Assembly: GCA_946811185.2 (NCBI GenBank)
Contig: OX328110.1
Span: 18,964,456-19,028,455, forward strand
DNA from: Hippopus hippopus
Lineage: Eukaryota > Mollusca > Bivalvia > Cardiida > Cardiidae
Reading direction: 5' to 3'
Length of the DNA: 64,000 bases
In this document: positions 43,625-54,390 of the stretch, piece by piece
Numbering within the stretch: position 1 is the stretch's first letter
Layout of the letters: every line of letters begins with the position of its first letter
The notes under the pieces: model-generated
What the model saw: only the letters and a program-made list of their open reading frames with translations
Told to the model about the DNA's origin: nothing
The model's database searches: none
Program-made: the position numbers and the translations under genes

Positions 43625-43706
43625 AAAAAGTGTGACCAGTACAAGATTCTAACCCAAGACCCTTTTTTACAGGGTGACTGCTCTAACCACTCTGCTACAT
43701 CCAACA
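43625..43706 (-). mobile_element. tRNA-like SINE head (minus)
   Basis: Minus strand: GGATGTAGCAGAGTGGTTAG then AGC (A-box-like) and GGGTTAGAATC (B-box-like), about the spacing of a tRNA. Acceptor-stem pairing is poor, so it is a tRNA pseudogene or SINE head rather than a functional tRNA. Confidence 0.5.
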
Positions 43707-43791
43707 CTCAAAATTCATGTTACTAATATCACTAGACCTTTCAACATCCATGCTCCAAAGAATTACAAGATCAGTAGGGTAGATGCTGAGC

Positions 43792-43868
43792 ACTCCAGGT
43801 AACTCAGTGGTTAGAGCACTTACACTGTGAGCAATGGGTCCAGGGTTTGAGTCCTATACCAGGCACAC
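43792..43868 (+). mobile_element. tRNA-like SINE head (plus)
   Basis: AGGTAACTCAGTGGTTAGAG (A-box) and GGGTTTGAGTCCTA (B-box). No good 7-bp acceptor stem; the orientation is opposite to the copy 90 bp upstream. Confidence 0.55.
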
Positions 43869-44118
43869 TTATTCCCTAGTGATTTACTTTACTTCTACAT
43901 ACCCTTGCAGGGTTCCCTCTGGCTATTTCTTTTCATGCGCCATCACTTTTGCCAAATGAGAAAAGTTTGCACCAGATTGAATTAATTGGAGCCAGTTGGT
44001 GCCAACTTTAAAATGAAAGAGGATGACTATAACATCACCATCCAAGTTTTAGTCAGAGCCGCCTGCAACATGGTGGCCATTTTTGAAACCAGCTGTATTT
44101 ATACAGAATTTATCGATC

Positions 44119-44348
44119 TTAACCCTTTACCACACAATCCCGACTTTTAACAACCCTGAGAAAGAAGCCTTTTGAAAATATTGTGGGAAAAGGAGAAAAT
44201 GCTGGTAACCGGCATTTTCTCCTTTTCCCACAATATTTTCAACCCTTCCCAAAACAAAATTTGATTTTTTAGCCACATTTGTTTTGTTGTCTGCAAATGC
44301 TTTCAATTTAGACAAGTTCAAAATTTTTGTTGTTTGGTAAAGAGTTAA
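44119..44348 (+). mobile_element. Family A MITE, full length and close to consensus
   Basis: TTAACCCTTTACCACACAAT to GTTTGGTAAAGAGTTAA. The hairpin arms share AATATTGTGGG / CCCACAATATT. Confidence 0.92.
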
Positions 44349-47210
44349 CAGCGAGTTTTCCCAAGTTACAAAAAGTCATGTACTTGACAAATTTTGTCTA
44401 GCCGGAAGTTCATAATGTTATCGGAAGTGTACGTACATTTGGATAGTCAGGTATAAATGAAATCAGTTTGTGAAGTAATTTGGATTACGTCAATGCTATA
44501 GTTTATTCCAGCTGATTTATTTCAATTTAAATCAAAGGAATGGCTGTCATGCATCCATGCATTGCAGTGAAGGGGACCAGTATCAAAATGTACTCCACCC
44601 CAATATGAAAAATATCAGCACCAGTCATTTTCACCAATCATGTTTTCTTGCACCACATTTAAAAATCTATCACAAATGGCACCAAATGGGAATCCCAGCG
44701 GGAACTCTGCCTTGTCACACTGACAGTCGAAATAGTTAGCCTCAGTATTTGCTAACTGAAACTACATGAGTAAAAATGAAACTTCGCTTATCTGTATGTG
44801 TTGGTTAATTAACGTTCTTCAAGTATACAAGACATGTCCAATTTTTTTCAAATATTCACAATCATGTTTCAGTGAGCATGGCACATCCGGCACACATCAG
44901 ACATTTTTGCTATACAGGTATATTCATGGAGAGTAAGAACAAACTACCATTTTTGAAAATAGACTGACCTATAACAGCTCTTGCTGATACAGTCATGTGA
45001 CAGACATTAATACTAAATCCTGGTGGAAGTGTATTTTTTTTTTTTTCAAACACTCTTTGTCTTGAAATAATTCTAGTTTTATGGGGAGGGATTTTTGTGT
45101 TAGTGAAATCACATTTCTGTGATTCTTGCAGATAATGATAACATCAATGAATGGTATGACATCATCAGCCTCGAATTCATAAAGTATCACATGACTTACG
45201 AGAAAAAATAAAATCGCAGCGAATTTCGATATATCACAATTTTAGATGACTCGACCATACATCCTGTCCATTATGCAACTACTGTATATGGCATTGGCAA
45301 CCAGAACATTTTTGAAAATTGAACAATTTGACATGCTCATTATGCTTTCTGAAGAAGTCGTCATGTCAAACAGCAGTGAACATACATTCTAACATGACAC
45401 ATAAATTCAGCTCTATAAACACAGTGCAACGAAAGCGTGGTAAAATCTATGTTATTTTATGTAGAGTGACGTCATTCTTTATAGAGTAACGTCATTCTGT
45501 ATAAATTAAGTAAGTAAGTAAGTTATTCAATGGAATATAATCTGCACCCACGTTTTTACTCTAAGTATGAACTTGTTTTCCTTTGATTAAGAGTTCAGGG
45601 TCCAAAAATTTCCAGAAAAGGCACTCGTCCTGTAGGACAAGTGACTTTGAAAAAAAAGCTTGCCCTGCTTTGATCCTCACGAGAAAAACCCATCTAATAT
45701 ATCGGACTCCGACACTTTTTTTCAGACGAAACGGAAATGCTAATTATATTGTCTCCTGTAGCAACGAACCTTAAATACCGGGTTTCAATAGCCGGTACCA
45801 TTTATCCGGTCAAGTTATAGAAATCAATATGGCCAAAACAACATGGTATTTTGAACTGGTTTCGGGAAGGTACTTGCGTTAATGTTACTATCGTTCGTTT
45901 TTATTTTTAGCAAAGTCACTCGTATTGAATTAGATCTACCCGAAGCATATTAAAACATTGTTTGCAATGAATGGTCCCGCGTTATATCATTTGGCTGACT
46001 TGAAACCGGTCTATATTTGGAGCGGGGACCAGCACATTTTATGTTCTGTTTCAATATTTGATTTCCCCTACACCCATAATTCGCTTATTTAATAATGGAA
46101 TGGCTGTTTTGTCTCCTGTAAGTTAAATATTCATCTGAAAAAACTTATTTGTTTACCATCTCCTATTCACCATTCGTCAGGGTCGGACGACTGTGACTGA
46201 TATTTCACTCGTCCTCATCCATTTCTTACTCGTAAATACGAGCTGACGAGTGGATTATTCATTGTGCCTCATAACTCATAACTGTGGTTTATTGAACGAT
46301 AAACCACGATAGAAAAAAGATAATTTCTTAATTAACATTGTCAAAGAACGTATGTATAAAACTCTTTCAATAATACACAAAAACACATGACATATTTCCA
46401 ACATTAAACATTTTACATCCACAAATTAATAAAATCTAAACAGTCGAGGAAAAATATAGGTTGGCGTACTTAGCAACGAATATTGTTTGACAGTTCTTCC
46501 CGCAATTTTATATTCAAGGGAGATAATGGTAAAGCGTAAAACCAGGTCTTACCCAGTTAAAGGTATAGAAATAGCCGGCCATGAGGCACCTGCGATAAAT
46601 TTTGAAATTCTCAAAAGAGACTGTTACATATTTTCTAAGTTATATACCGTTAATTCTGAACATAGCATACAAGAGACACTGTAAACAGGATGAACATCTT
46701 ATATTTTGTGATATTAAAGATTGTGTATTACAAGCAATTCCCTCCCGCCCCTTTTTCTAAACAGGGGTTTTAAACAGCAATTTAGCAATAGCACCTTTAC
46801 CCAAAATACTTCTAAAACTTGTCTCATACTAATGTACGAAAGTTTAATTGTACTTAGTTTAGGCAAGACTTGAATTCACCACAAATTTTATGATTTCATG
46901 AATTTGACGCTAATATTATGTGATGGCAATGAATGAAAGGCAAAACAAAATTTTGATAATTTTTTTCACATTGCTCTTTCTGGCAATGAAATGATGATTC
47001 ATTGAAATTAATCTTGATCGGCTTGATGAATGGTTGAATTTGTCTTGTAAAGAGTTAAAATGCTATAGATCTTTCAAAATTGGCAATTCGTTTGCTTATG
47101 GACTCTTTGCTGAACAATAAGTCATCAAAACTTCAAAACTAAAACCATCCACGAACGAAAAGTTCCAAATTGTTACAAATGAACAGAAGTACTCTGACAG
47201 CATATAAAAA
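44349..47210. other. Divergent intergenic region between BIVM and MSL2
   Basis: About 2.9 kb that is relatively poor in the MITE families that fill the rest of the window. It has a short (TAAG)n tract at 45507-45523 and TGACGTCA-like sites at about 45467 and 45490. Promoter and untranslated first exons of both flanking genes may lie here; none can be placed with confidence. Confidence 0.4.
46526..46684 (+). CDS. Hypothetical short ORF in the BIVM-MSL2 intergenic region
   Basis: A 52-codon frame (MVKRKTRSYPVKGIEIAGHE ...) in otherwise unannotated DNA. The basic start and an internal AAAG|GTATAG donor-like site could mean a first exon of an unknown plus-strand gene. No homology is recognised and no downstream partner exon was found, so chance is more likely. 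Confidence 0.15.
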   Translation: MVKRKTRSYPVKGIEIAGHEAPAINFEILKRDCYIFSKLYTVNSEHSIQETL

Positions 47211-47212
47211 AG

Positions 47213-47290
47213 TGAGAAAGGAAAAATGGTCACCAGTACTTTTTCCTCTTCCAATGATGTTTTCATAAGCCTCTTCTCCAGAGTCGTTAA
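47213..47290 (-). mobile_element. Family A MITE fragment
   Basis: GAGAAAGGAAAAATGGTCAC ... TCTTCTCCAGAGTCGTTAA, abutting the next copy. Confidence 0.55.
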
Positions 47291-47515
47291 CCCTTTCCCA
47301 AATGGCAAATTTTGGACTAGACCAAATTGAAAGCATTTTGCAGATGACAAATTAACAGTTGCTAAAAAGATGATTTTTCTATATGATAGGGTAGAAAACA
47401 TTGTGGGAAAAGGAGAAAATGCTTGTTACCAGCATTTTCTCCTTTTCCCACAATGTTTTCAAATGGCTTCTATTCCTGACCCGTAAAAACCAGGGATTGT
47501 TTGGGAAAGGGTTAA
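47287..47515 (-). mobile_element. Family A MITE, full length
   Basis: TTAACCCTTTCCCAAATGGC to TTGGGAAAGGGTTAA; hairpin perfect except one base. Confidence 0.9.
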
Positions 47516-47820
47516 AGCACGAGGTAAAGGGTTAAAGGGATTTAAAAAGCTGATTGAAAATCAAAATTTAAATCAGCTTTTAAATTAGATCTTGCCTTTT
47601 TTTTTTAATCAGAAAATAATTACAATTCGGTTGTACTGAATTCAAAATTAGCTTATCAAATACATTCATTTCATCATCCCTGAAGTAAAGTTTGGCCTTA
47701 ACATAGACAGTTACCAATCACTTTTAGGCATGTCCCCTCATCTGGCATATGCAGGTGAAAGGAATATACCACTTTTTATTAGGTAAATATTTAATCAGCT
47801 TCGTCTCCAAAATATATTTC

Positions 47821-47840
47821 TGGTGTTTTCTTATTTCAGT
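47821..47840 (+). promoter_or_regulatory. MSL2: Candidate 3' splice site in the MSL2 5' leader
   Basis: GGTGTTTTCTTATTTCAG with AG at 47838-47839 is a strong acceptor 315 bases before the MSL2 ATG. It would make 47840-48153 the start of the coding exon's leader. The first exon and promoter are not located. Confidence 0.4.
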
Positions 47841-47968
47841 TAGCATCAGAATATCAAATTATTGAAGACAAAGTTAAAATCACCGAATAAGTAGATCAAT
47901 TGTCCATCTATCTGTGTGCTGCTTTATCAGACTGGTGCTGTCCAAACTCATTGACGTACGGTCGAAAA

Positions 47969-48067
47969 ATGCCGTATCATCTAACGAACAAATACGAATT
48001 TTATACTTTGCCTCTGAAGAACGCATATGTTGATGACGTCAATGAAATACTACGCGATGAGATGTAA
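47969..48067 (+). CDS. Small upstream ORF in the MSL2 leader (32 aa)
   Basis: ATG CCG TAT ... GAG ATG TAA gives MPYHLTNKYEFYTLPLKNAY then VDDVNEILRDEM, ending 86 bases before the MSL2 ATG. It contains the palindrome TGACGTCA (a CREB/ATF-type site) at about 48032. It may be a translated uORF that damps MSL2 expression, or chance. I do not recognise the peptide. Confidence 0.3.
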   Translation: MPYHLTNKYEFYTLPLKNAYVDDVNEILRDEM

Positions 48068-48153
48068 AATTATTATTTGGGTCAAGGAATTCTCATAAAT
48101 TTTCTTCGGAAAAAAACTTTATTCGTTGAAAATCCTGATATACACTTATCGGA

Positions 48154-49338
48154 ATGTATGCAATGGACTTTTACATATCAACGTGTCGGTGTGTCATGCA
48201 AGCAGACCCGGAAAATCCCGAAACTTATGCCGAGATCTACCGATTGATACCCTGTTTGCGACAGTCTCTTGGCTGCTATGTATGCTTCAACATACTGCAA
48301 GATCCTATGGGACCTACACATAATGTATGTAAACATTCTGTCTGCAGGAAATGCTTGGGTGGAAAAATGAAGTTAAAACCCGCCTGTAGTTGGTGTAAAG
48401 ATCACTGGTTCTTTGAGCCCAATTCACTTCTCAAAATTCTTGTGTCCTGTTTCAGCAAATTGTGTATGTACATTCTGTCATCACCTCTGGGAGATAAAAT
48501 CGTGAGCAGAAGTGTTAATGGTCAGTCAAACAATGTGTATAATGTTCTAAGAGAAGCAGCAGGCTTAGATGAAAACTTTGCTGAATCTACCCCTCATACA
48601 CAAACTGTGTTGAAACTAAATAATCCAGAAACTGGAAAAGATCGTGTATCATTCAAGGATAAACCTGGCTGTTCATCAGATGATGATCATGGTCAGTTCC
48701 TTTCAGGGAGTGAGGGAGAGGACAATGTGCTGGAAGAGTCTAAAAAGAATGTGGATAAATTAAATGACACAAGAAAATCTATGTATGGCTCAAATAAAAT
48801 CAATGGTGTCAAAACAACCAGACTTGAGAAAAGGAAAAGCAAAAATAGGAAGATTGGAAAGACAGTTGTCTTCTTTAAAAGAGCAGCAGAAAATAAAAAT
48901 AAAAAGACTAAAATAATTCAGACTTTCAAGAAAAATGCTGTCAAACGGTCCTTGATAAGGAAACAAACTCCCACAGTGAACAAGCTAAAGGCTACTTCTA
49001 AAGACAAACAAGATGATGCTCCCAGTGATTTAGAGAAAATGGATATCTCAGAGCCTTCATTTAAAAAGATAAAACAAGAGCTACCTCCACCAGAACTGAA
49101 GCCACTTACATCCTGTAAATGTGGAAAGTCAGGCACAACAAACCAGTTGACATGTCTTGGGCAGCGTTGCCAGTGTTACAGTATGAAACTGCCATGCATA
49201 GGCTGTAAATGTAAAGGGTGTAGAAACCCCAAAAAGGGACCTGATAGCAGCTCATACCCAACAAGTGGACTGTATGGTGCATCATATCTTAGATCTGGGT
49301 CAAGATCCTTTCAAGAGAGTGTGTGTGTTAATATGTGA
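48154..49338 (+). CDS. MSL2: MSL2 E3 ubiquitin ligase (RING + CXC), 394 aa
   Basis: Role (known): MSL2 is the RING E3 subunit of the male-specific-lethal complex, which partners MSL1 and MOF to acetylate histone H4 Lys16. Seen: the N-terminal block ENPETYAEIYRLIPCLRQSL matches animal MSL2. A C3HC4 RING follows with ligands C41, C44, C59, H61, C64, C67, C78, C81 (CYVCFNILQDP, CKHSVCRKC, CSWCKD). A ~230-residue charged linker contains a Lys-rich stretch at about 225-285. The DNA-binding CXC domain lies at 321-357 (CKCGKSGTTNQLTC, QRCQCYSMKLPCIGCKCKGC). It is shorter than vertebrate MSL2 (about 577 aa), mostly in the linker and C-terminal tail. The coding sequence has no intron. Start: the first in-frame ATG at 48154; Met4 is an alternative. 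The gene is divergent from BIVM. A candidate 5' UTR exon starts at 47840. Confidence 0.96.
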   Translation: MYAMDFYISTCRCVMQADPENPETYAEIYRLIPCLRQSLGCYVCFNILQDPMGPTHNVCKHSVCRKCLGGKMKLKPACSWCKDHWFFEPNSLLKILVSCFSKLCMYILSSPLGDKIVSRSVNGQSNNVYNVLREAAGLDENFAESTPHTQTVLKLNNPETGKDRVSFKDKPGCSSDDDHGQFLSGSEGEDNVLEESKKNVDKLNDTRKSMYGSNKINGVKTTRLEKRKSKNRKIGKTVVFFKRAAENKNKKTKIIQTFKKNAVKRSLIRKQTPTVNKLKATSKDKQDDAPSDLEKMDISEPSFKKIKQELPPPELKPLTSCKCGKSGTTNQLTCLGQRCQCYSMKLPCIGCKCKGCRNPKKGPDSSSYPTSGLYGASYLRSGSRSFQESVCVNM

Positions 49339-49441
49339 GCATGCAAGTATCCCATTTTAAAATATTGTGCTGATTGAAGAAATTGTCCAGAATGAGAGAT
49401 TCTTTTATTTTTCACAATTTGTCATTTTTATTGTAGAATGA

Positions 49442-49530
49442 AGGTCAGATAACATATTCTTTGTAGTCTGATCTTGATCTACACTGTCCATAAGATCACA
49501 AGAAGAATTAATAAGCAAAGATATCCTGAT
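49442..49530 (+). mobile_element. Family C fragment after MSL2
   Basis: TTTGTAGTCTGATCTTGATC then TACACTGTCC. Confidence 0.45.
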
Positions 49531-49541
49531 CAGTTTTACCA

Positions 49542-49781
49542 TTAACTCTTTACCAGACAACAAAATGTAGACTTGTCCATATTGAAAAAAAAAAAAATTC
49601 CACACAACAAATTGAATGTTGCTCAATTGATGAGATTTTTTCCTGTTAAAGGGTTGAAAACCAAGTAAAAAACTGAAAGAAATACAGACTACCAACATTA
49701 TTTTCTACTTTTTCATCAGTGTTTTCCAAACTCTCTTGCCTCATGGTCTTAAAAACCCAGAATGGTTTAGTAAAGGGTTAA
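49542..49781 (-). mobile_element. Family A MITE, hairpin decayed
   Basis: TTAACTCTTTACCAGACAAC to TTTAGTAAAGGGTTAA. Confidence 0.8.
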
Positions 49782-49784
49782 CTT

Positions 49785-50190
49785 AAAGTATGTGTTTGTT
49801 TGAATGGTGCTTAACCCTTTACCACACAATGACGCCTTTTGACGCCCCTAAAAAAGAGGCCTTTTGAAAACATCGTGGGAAAAGGAGAAAATGCTGGTAA
49901 CCAGCATTTTCTCCTTTTCCCACAAAGTTTTCTACCCTATCAAAGAAAAGTTTAATCATTTGAGCCACTATGAAATTGTCGTCTGCAAATGCTTTCAATT
50001 TGGATAGGTCTTAAATTTTGCCGTGTGGTAAAGGGTTAATGGCGTTTTCATGATTTTGGGTATTTCACAGAGACAGGTGCTTCTATCTTCGCTTTTCTGG
50101 AATATCTTTTTCTGGACTTTGCACAATAATTTTTCCAAGGCACTGGCTGTATTCCATATAGCCATTGTCAAAACAATGAGGAGCGTTTAA
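49785..50190 (-). mobile_element. SINE-like (family E) copy split by a family A MITE
   Basis: TGTTTGTTTGAATGGTGCTT precedes and AATGGCGTTTTCATGA follows the insertion; further on CCAAGGCACTGGCTGTATTC matches 25180-25200. Confidence 0.5.
49811..50039 (+). mobile_element. Family A MITE, full length, nested in SINE-like E
   Basis: TTAACCCTTTACCACACAAT to GTGTGGTAAAGGGTTAA, hairpin near-perfect. One of the best copies for a consensus. Confidence 0.92.
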
Positions 50191-50425
50191 CTAAAGTGGT
50201 GTGTTTTCAGGATGGAATGGCTAAACAAATTTATGTAAGATTGATAAGAATGTACTCTGCACACTGTACTTCATATAGTATATCTTACAAAATATTTGAT
50301 ATTGACATAATCCAAGATCAGACTGCTGTGCTCAGTCTTATCTCATTCTATATTGTCTGCAACTGAAGTTGTGCTAGGCACTTTTAGGGTCAACAAGTAG
50401 AATTTAAATGCAAAGGTTATTATTC

Positions 50426-50648
50426 TTTAACAAAAAAATCCCATATTTTAACAAACCTGAGGGAAGGGTTTTGAAAACACTGTGGAAAGTAGAAAATGCT
50501 TGTAACCAGTATTTTCTCCTTTTGTCACACTGTTTTCTACACTTTCAAAAACAAATTTCATCCTTCAGGCCACAGTTTAAAAGTTGCCTGCAAAATTCAT
50601 GCTTTCAGTATCCATGGATGAGTCTAAAATTTTGTCATTTGGTAGAGA
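50426..50648 (+). mobile_element. Family A MITE
   Basis: TTCTTTAACAAAAAAATCCC to GTCATTTGGTAGAG; hairpin partly lost on the left arm. Confidence 0.7.
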
Positions 50649-50816
50649 CACCGGGACTAGTGCTTATGCTCAGCTCAGCTGATACTGAAATTTCAGAGCT
50701 CAACAATGATTTGCCAGTAATACAACTCTAAGATTGACACCTAAACATTAAGAGTTTTTCTTTCTTTACTTTAATTTACACAAATTCAAATTTTCTAACT
50801 GTATGTATTTTAAGAA

Positions 50817-51051
50817 TTAATTCTTTACCAGACAATCCAGAGTTCTAACAACCATGAAAAATAAAGCTTTTGAAATCATTGTGGGAAAAGGAGAAAATGC
50901 TTGTAACCAGAGTTTTCTTCTTTTCCCATGATGTTTTCTATCCTATAGAAGGCAAATCCTACCATTTTAGCCACCACACATCACCTTACTTATTGTCTGC
51001 AGTTACTTTCAGTTTGGATGAGTCTAAATTTTTGTCATTTGATAGAGTTAA
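50817..51051 (+). mobile_element. Family A MITE
   Basis: TTAATTCTTTACCAGACAAT to TTTGATAGAGTTAA. Confidence 0.85.
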
Positions 51052-51302
51052 TGATGCATAGGTTTAAGAGCAAGTAAGCATGAACTGAAGTTTTATAGGC
51101 ATGGGCCCAGGTTAAGTTTGTTACATGGGTTGAACTTTGTGCATTATACTTGTTTTGACATACCGGTAATAGACTATTTTTTTTGTCTTTTTTTTTTTTG
51201 AGAAGAGATTAAAAAGAAACCAAATAGTTTACTGTCTTTTGTTCATTATTGGTCATAGTATATTGATTCTTATGTACAAGTCCATACCTGTACTTACATA
51301 TG

Positions 51303-51569
51303 TGCCATGCTATGTGAAAAAGGCATTTAATGCATCTGCGAAAAGTATCTATCCAGGTCAGCCTGCGCAGGTCTGCCTGCGAAGTCCAAACATGCTGAGC
51401 TGGGTCAAAACCTTTTGCTATTGGTCAATTTTCTTTGTGTCCAAGGACCATTCTACCTCATGATTCTATCAGACAAGACAGATTTCATGGATCCAAACTT
51501 AAGTGATGAATTTCTTGGTAAAATGCATCTGGGAGATGCATTAAACCCCCTTTTGCCAGAGCATGGCTC
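51303..51569 (+). mobile_element. Family B MITE
   Basis: TGCCATGCTATGTGAAAAAG to TTTTGCCAGAGCATGGCTC, with GGTCAGCCTGCGCAGGTCTG at the central palindrome. Confidence 0.8.
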
Positions 51570-51824
51570 ATATTATATTTGCACATCATCAAGTGTTTAT
51601 GACTTTTTAGTCTTGCAGCAGCTGACTTTTAAAAGCATTGTGGCAATAGGAGAAACTGCTGATAGTGAGCAATTTCTCCTACTGTAACAATGCCTCACAT
51701 TTATTTATATGGTCCATCTTAAGTATTAAAGTTGTTTACAGCTTTTACAACAACCTTTTCAAAATCGTCTGCAAAACATAACCATGATCTAAACATAGAT
51801 GCGATAGGCTGTTGAAGTTTCATT

Positions 51825-51960
51825 TAGGACCCTGTAGCCAATGCACCTATCCATGCTTTTCCCCCAAGATATACCAGTATTTCTAGTACAGTTGCTGGTA
51901 CTATATCGACTTGAAGCCACTGTCAGGTTACCCATAGTGGGTGCAAGTACAGTGCTAAGT
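51825..51960 (-). mobile_element. SINE-like (family E) fragment
   Basis: AGCCAATGCACCTATCCATG then CTTTTCC matches the E family body. Confidence 0.4.
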
Positions 51961-52327
51961 AATAGACAAAGGAATTAATTTTATCACTTCCAGCAAAGTA
52001 TTCCGTGAAATTGCATCAAGTGATACGTTGAAAATTGTTGTTTTAGTAGGTTTTGCAAGCAATGGAATGAACGTCAAAAGACCAGAGCAAGATCGGACTG
52101 TACATAAGGTTCCATGAGACTTGTAGTAGTTCAATGTTTTTTGTAGCAATTTGCTTTTAATTGTCTACCCAATTATGTGTAAACAGTAAAGAAATATTGC
52201 TACAAAAGAAACGTTGCTTCAAGTCTCCAATGGAAAAGACATGTTATCTGATCCTGATAAACTCTTTTTGCAAAGGCTATCACAGGTCGTTATACGCGTA
52301 CAGGAGACATGGTGTAGATCTAGTGTA

Positions 52328-52553
52328 CTTTACTCTTTACCAGACGATGGTTTTAGACTTGTCCATTTTCAAAGAAATCGTAGACGACAAATCAAAAGTG
52401 ACAGAATAGATGGAGGTTATCTTTGGAATGGTAGAAAACACTATGGGTAAAGGAAAAAATGCTGCTAAGCAGCATTTTCTCCTTTACCCACAGTGTTTTC
52501 AAAGGCGTTCTTTATCGAAGTCGTTAAAACTCGGATTGTTTGGTAATGGATTA
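52328..52553 (-). mobile_element. Family A MITE with three matched arm changes
   Basis: CTTTACTCTTTACCAGACGA to TTTGGTAATGG; hairpin TATGGGTAAAGGAAAAAATG ... CTCCTTTACCCACAGTG. Confidence 0.85.
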
Positions 52554-53312
52554 CGAAAGTCTGACTCATACAATGAATGTGCACTAATACTTCCGAAACA
52601 CTATTTACACAGAGTGACAGTAGGAAGGTTGATGTAGGGCTGAAGGCTTTCGTGTATAAAACAAGTATTACGATCATTGATTTTATTCAACACCAAGGTC
52701 TGCTTGAGATCCATGCTGCCCCCTCTGGGTGTGTTGCCGATCCCTGCTGTCGGTCAATGATCACGGTGTGAATCACAGAAAAAAATATCGGAGCTTTTAA
52801 ACTCCCCCCCTACGAGTACAGAGTAGAGGGTGCATCCTTGCACTAAGCGCTGCTGAGCCTCAGCGTTGTAGTGTTGAACTGCATACACTGGGAAAATTCC
52901 AGCACCGGCACGAGCAAATGACCTTTCCCCGCCACCCGTTACAACTCGGTCGTTTGCCGAACGCTTAAAATTCCCGCGATATGACTGAAAATACTAGTAA
53001 CCTGGAAAGAGACATAAAACCCTATTTCAGACTAAGCCATGGAGTGTTCCATTAAATCCGACTGGAATCTAGTCCACATCCCACTCTGCCCTTAGGCCTA
53101 GATCAGCCAATTCTGGCAGAGTTCATGCTATCCGCATACGTAGGGTCCGGGAGTCCGGCTCCGTGCTTTTATTTTGACCCTTTATTGATCACCATGACCA
53201 AGTAGATCTAGCTAATTAATGAGAATCTCATCAGCTTCATGTCTCGACCTAATTATTGATCAAACGGCGACAGTCCACGTAGATCTAAGTCTACCACGCG
53301 TATAATATATTT

Positions 53313-53592
53313 GAGCCATGCTCCGGCAAAAGGGGTTTTAATGAATGCATCGCATCTCCGTATCTCCGTAATTTTCATTATACCAAGCAAGACATCACAT
53401 AATTATGGATCCGTAAAATCCATTTTGTCAACAATCGACCAGACCATAAGGTAAACTGGTCCTTGTACTTGCAGAAAATTTTACCAATAGCTAAAGGTTT
53501 CGACCCATGGCAGCTTGCGAGGACAGCACAGGCTCACACGGGTCGATAATGTTTGCATATGTATTAAGTCCCCTTTTCTCAAAGCAAGACTC
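53313..53592 (-). mobile_element. Family B MITE
   Basis: GAGCCATGCTCCGGCAAAAG, AATTATGGATCCGTAAAATC, ending TCAAAGCAAGACTC. Confidence 0.8.
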
Positions 53593-53990
53593 GATTATTA
53601 TACTGACGCATTTTGGACCAGTAAGTGACATAAGGTACGTCGTACGGAAGGAAAACCGTTTCTGCAGGGGTCGATTTCAACAAACTGCGTAGATTTACGC
53701 CAATTTGTTGGAGATTGAATAAAACACACGTAGGATCCCCACTTTACCCAAACATAAGAAGTGGCGTAATGTTATCCAAATTCTTAATCAAATCGTAAAG
53801 TTATGTAGTTCAGTGAAACTTGTTTTCAGACTTAATGCTTGCTTACAAAAACTGCGTACGTAAATTTCGTGCGTACGCAGTTTAGTGAAATGTGCCCCTC
53901 TGATGATTACCATGAAAAACATTGTTGAAAAAGGAGTACTTGCGTGATGTGCCATAAACTGTTGGGACAGACAACGGTGTACATATAATT

Positions 53991-54278
53991 GAGCCACGCT
54001 CTGTGAAAAAGGGGGCTTAATACATCTGCAAAAAGCATCGATTCATGTCAGCCTGCGCAATCCGCGCAGGCTGATATGATTCGAAACTTTTTGCTATTTG
54101 TAAATTTTCTGTGTGTCAAAGAACTATTTTATTACCATATCCAGTCGATCGTTGGACTGTATGGATTTTACATGGATCCATTAAATTTATGTGATGACGA
54201 TCCATAATTATGTGATGACTTGTTTGGTATCATGGATCACGGAGATGCATTAAGCTCCCTTTTGACAAAGCAAGATTC
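53991..54278 (+). mobile_element. Family B MITE
   Basis: GAGCCACGCTCTGTGAAAAA, the palindrome CAGCCTGCGCAATCCGCGCA then GGCTG, GAGATGCATTAAGCTCCC near the end. A short internal duplication of GTGATGACGATCCATAATTA is visible. Confidence 0.85.
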
Positions 54279-54294
54279 AAATACATTTTAACAC

Positions 54295-54390
54295 CTTAAC
54301 ATACGAACGAACCATGTTTTAAGGACCAAGGGCTTTTGAAAACATTATGGTAAAAGAAAATGCTGGTAACTAGCATTTACATTGCTGATG
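54295..54390 (+). mobile_element. Family A MITE fragment
   Basis: GGGCTTTTGAAAACATTATG then AAAATGCTGGTAACTAGCAT. Confidence 0.55.
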
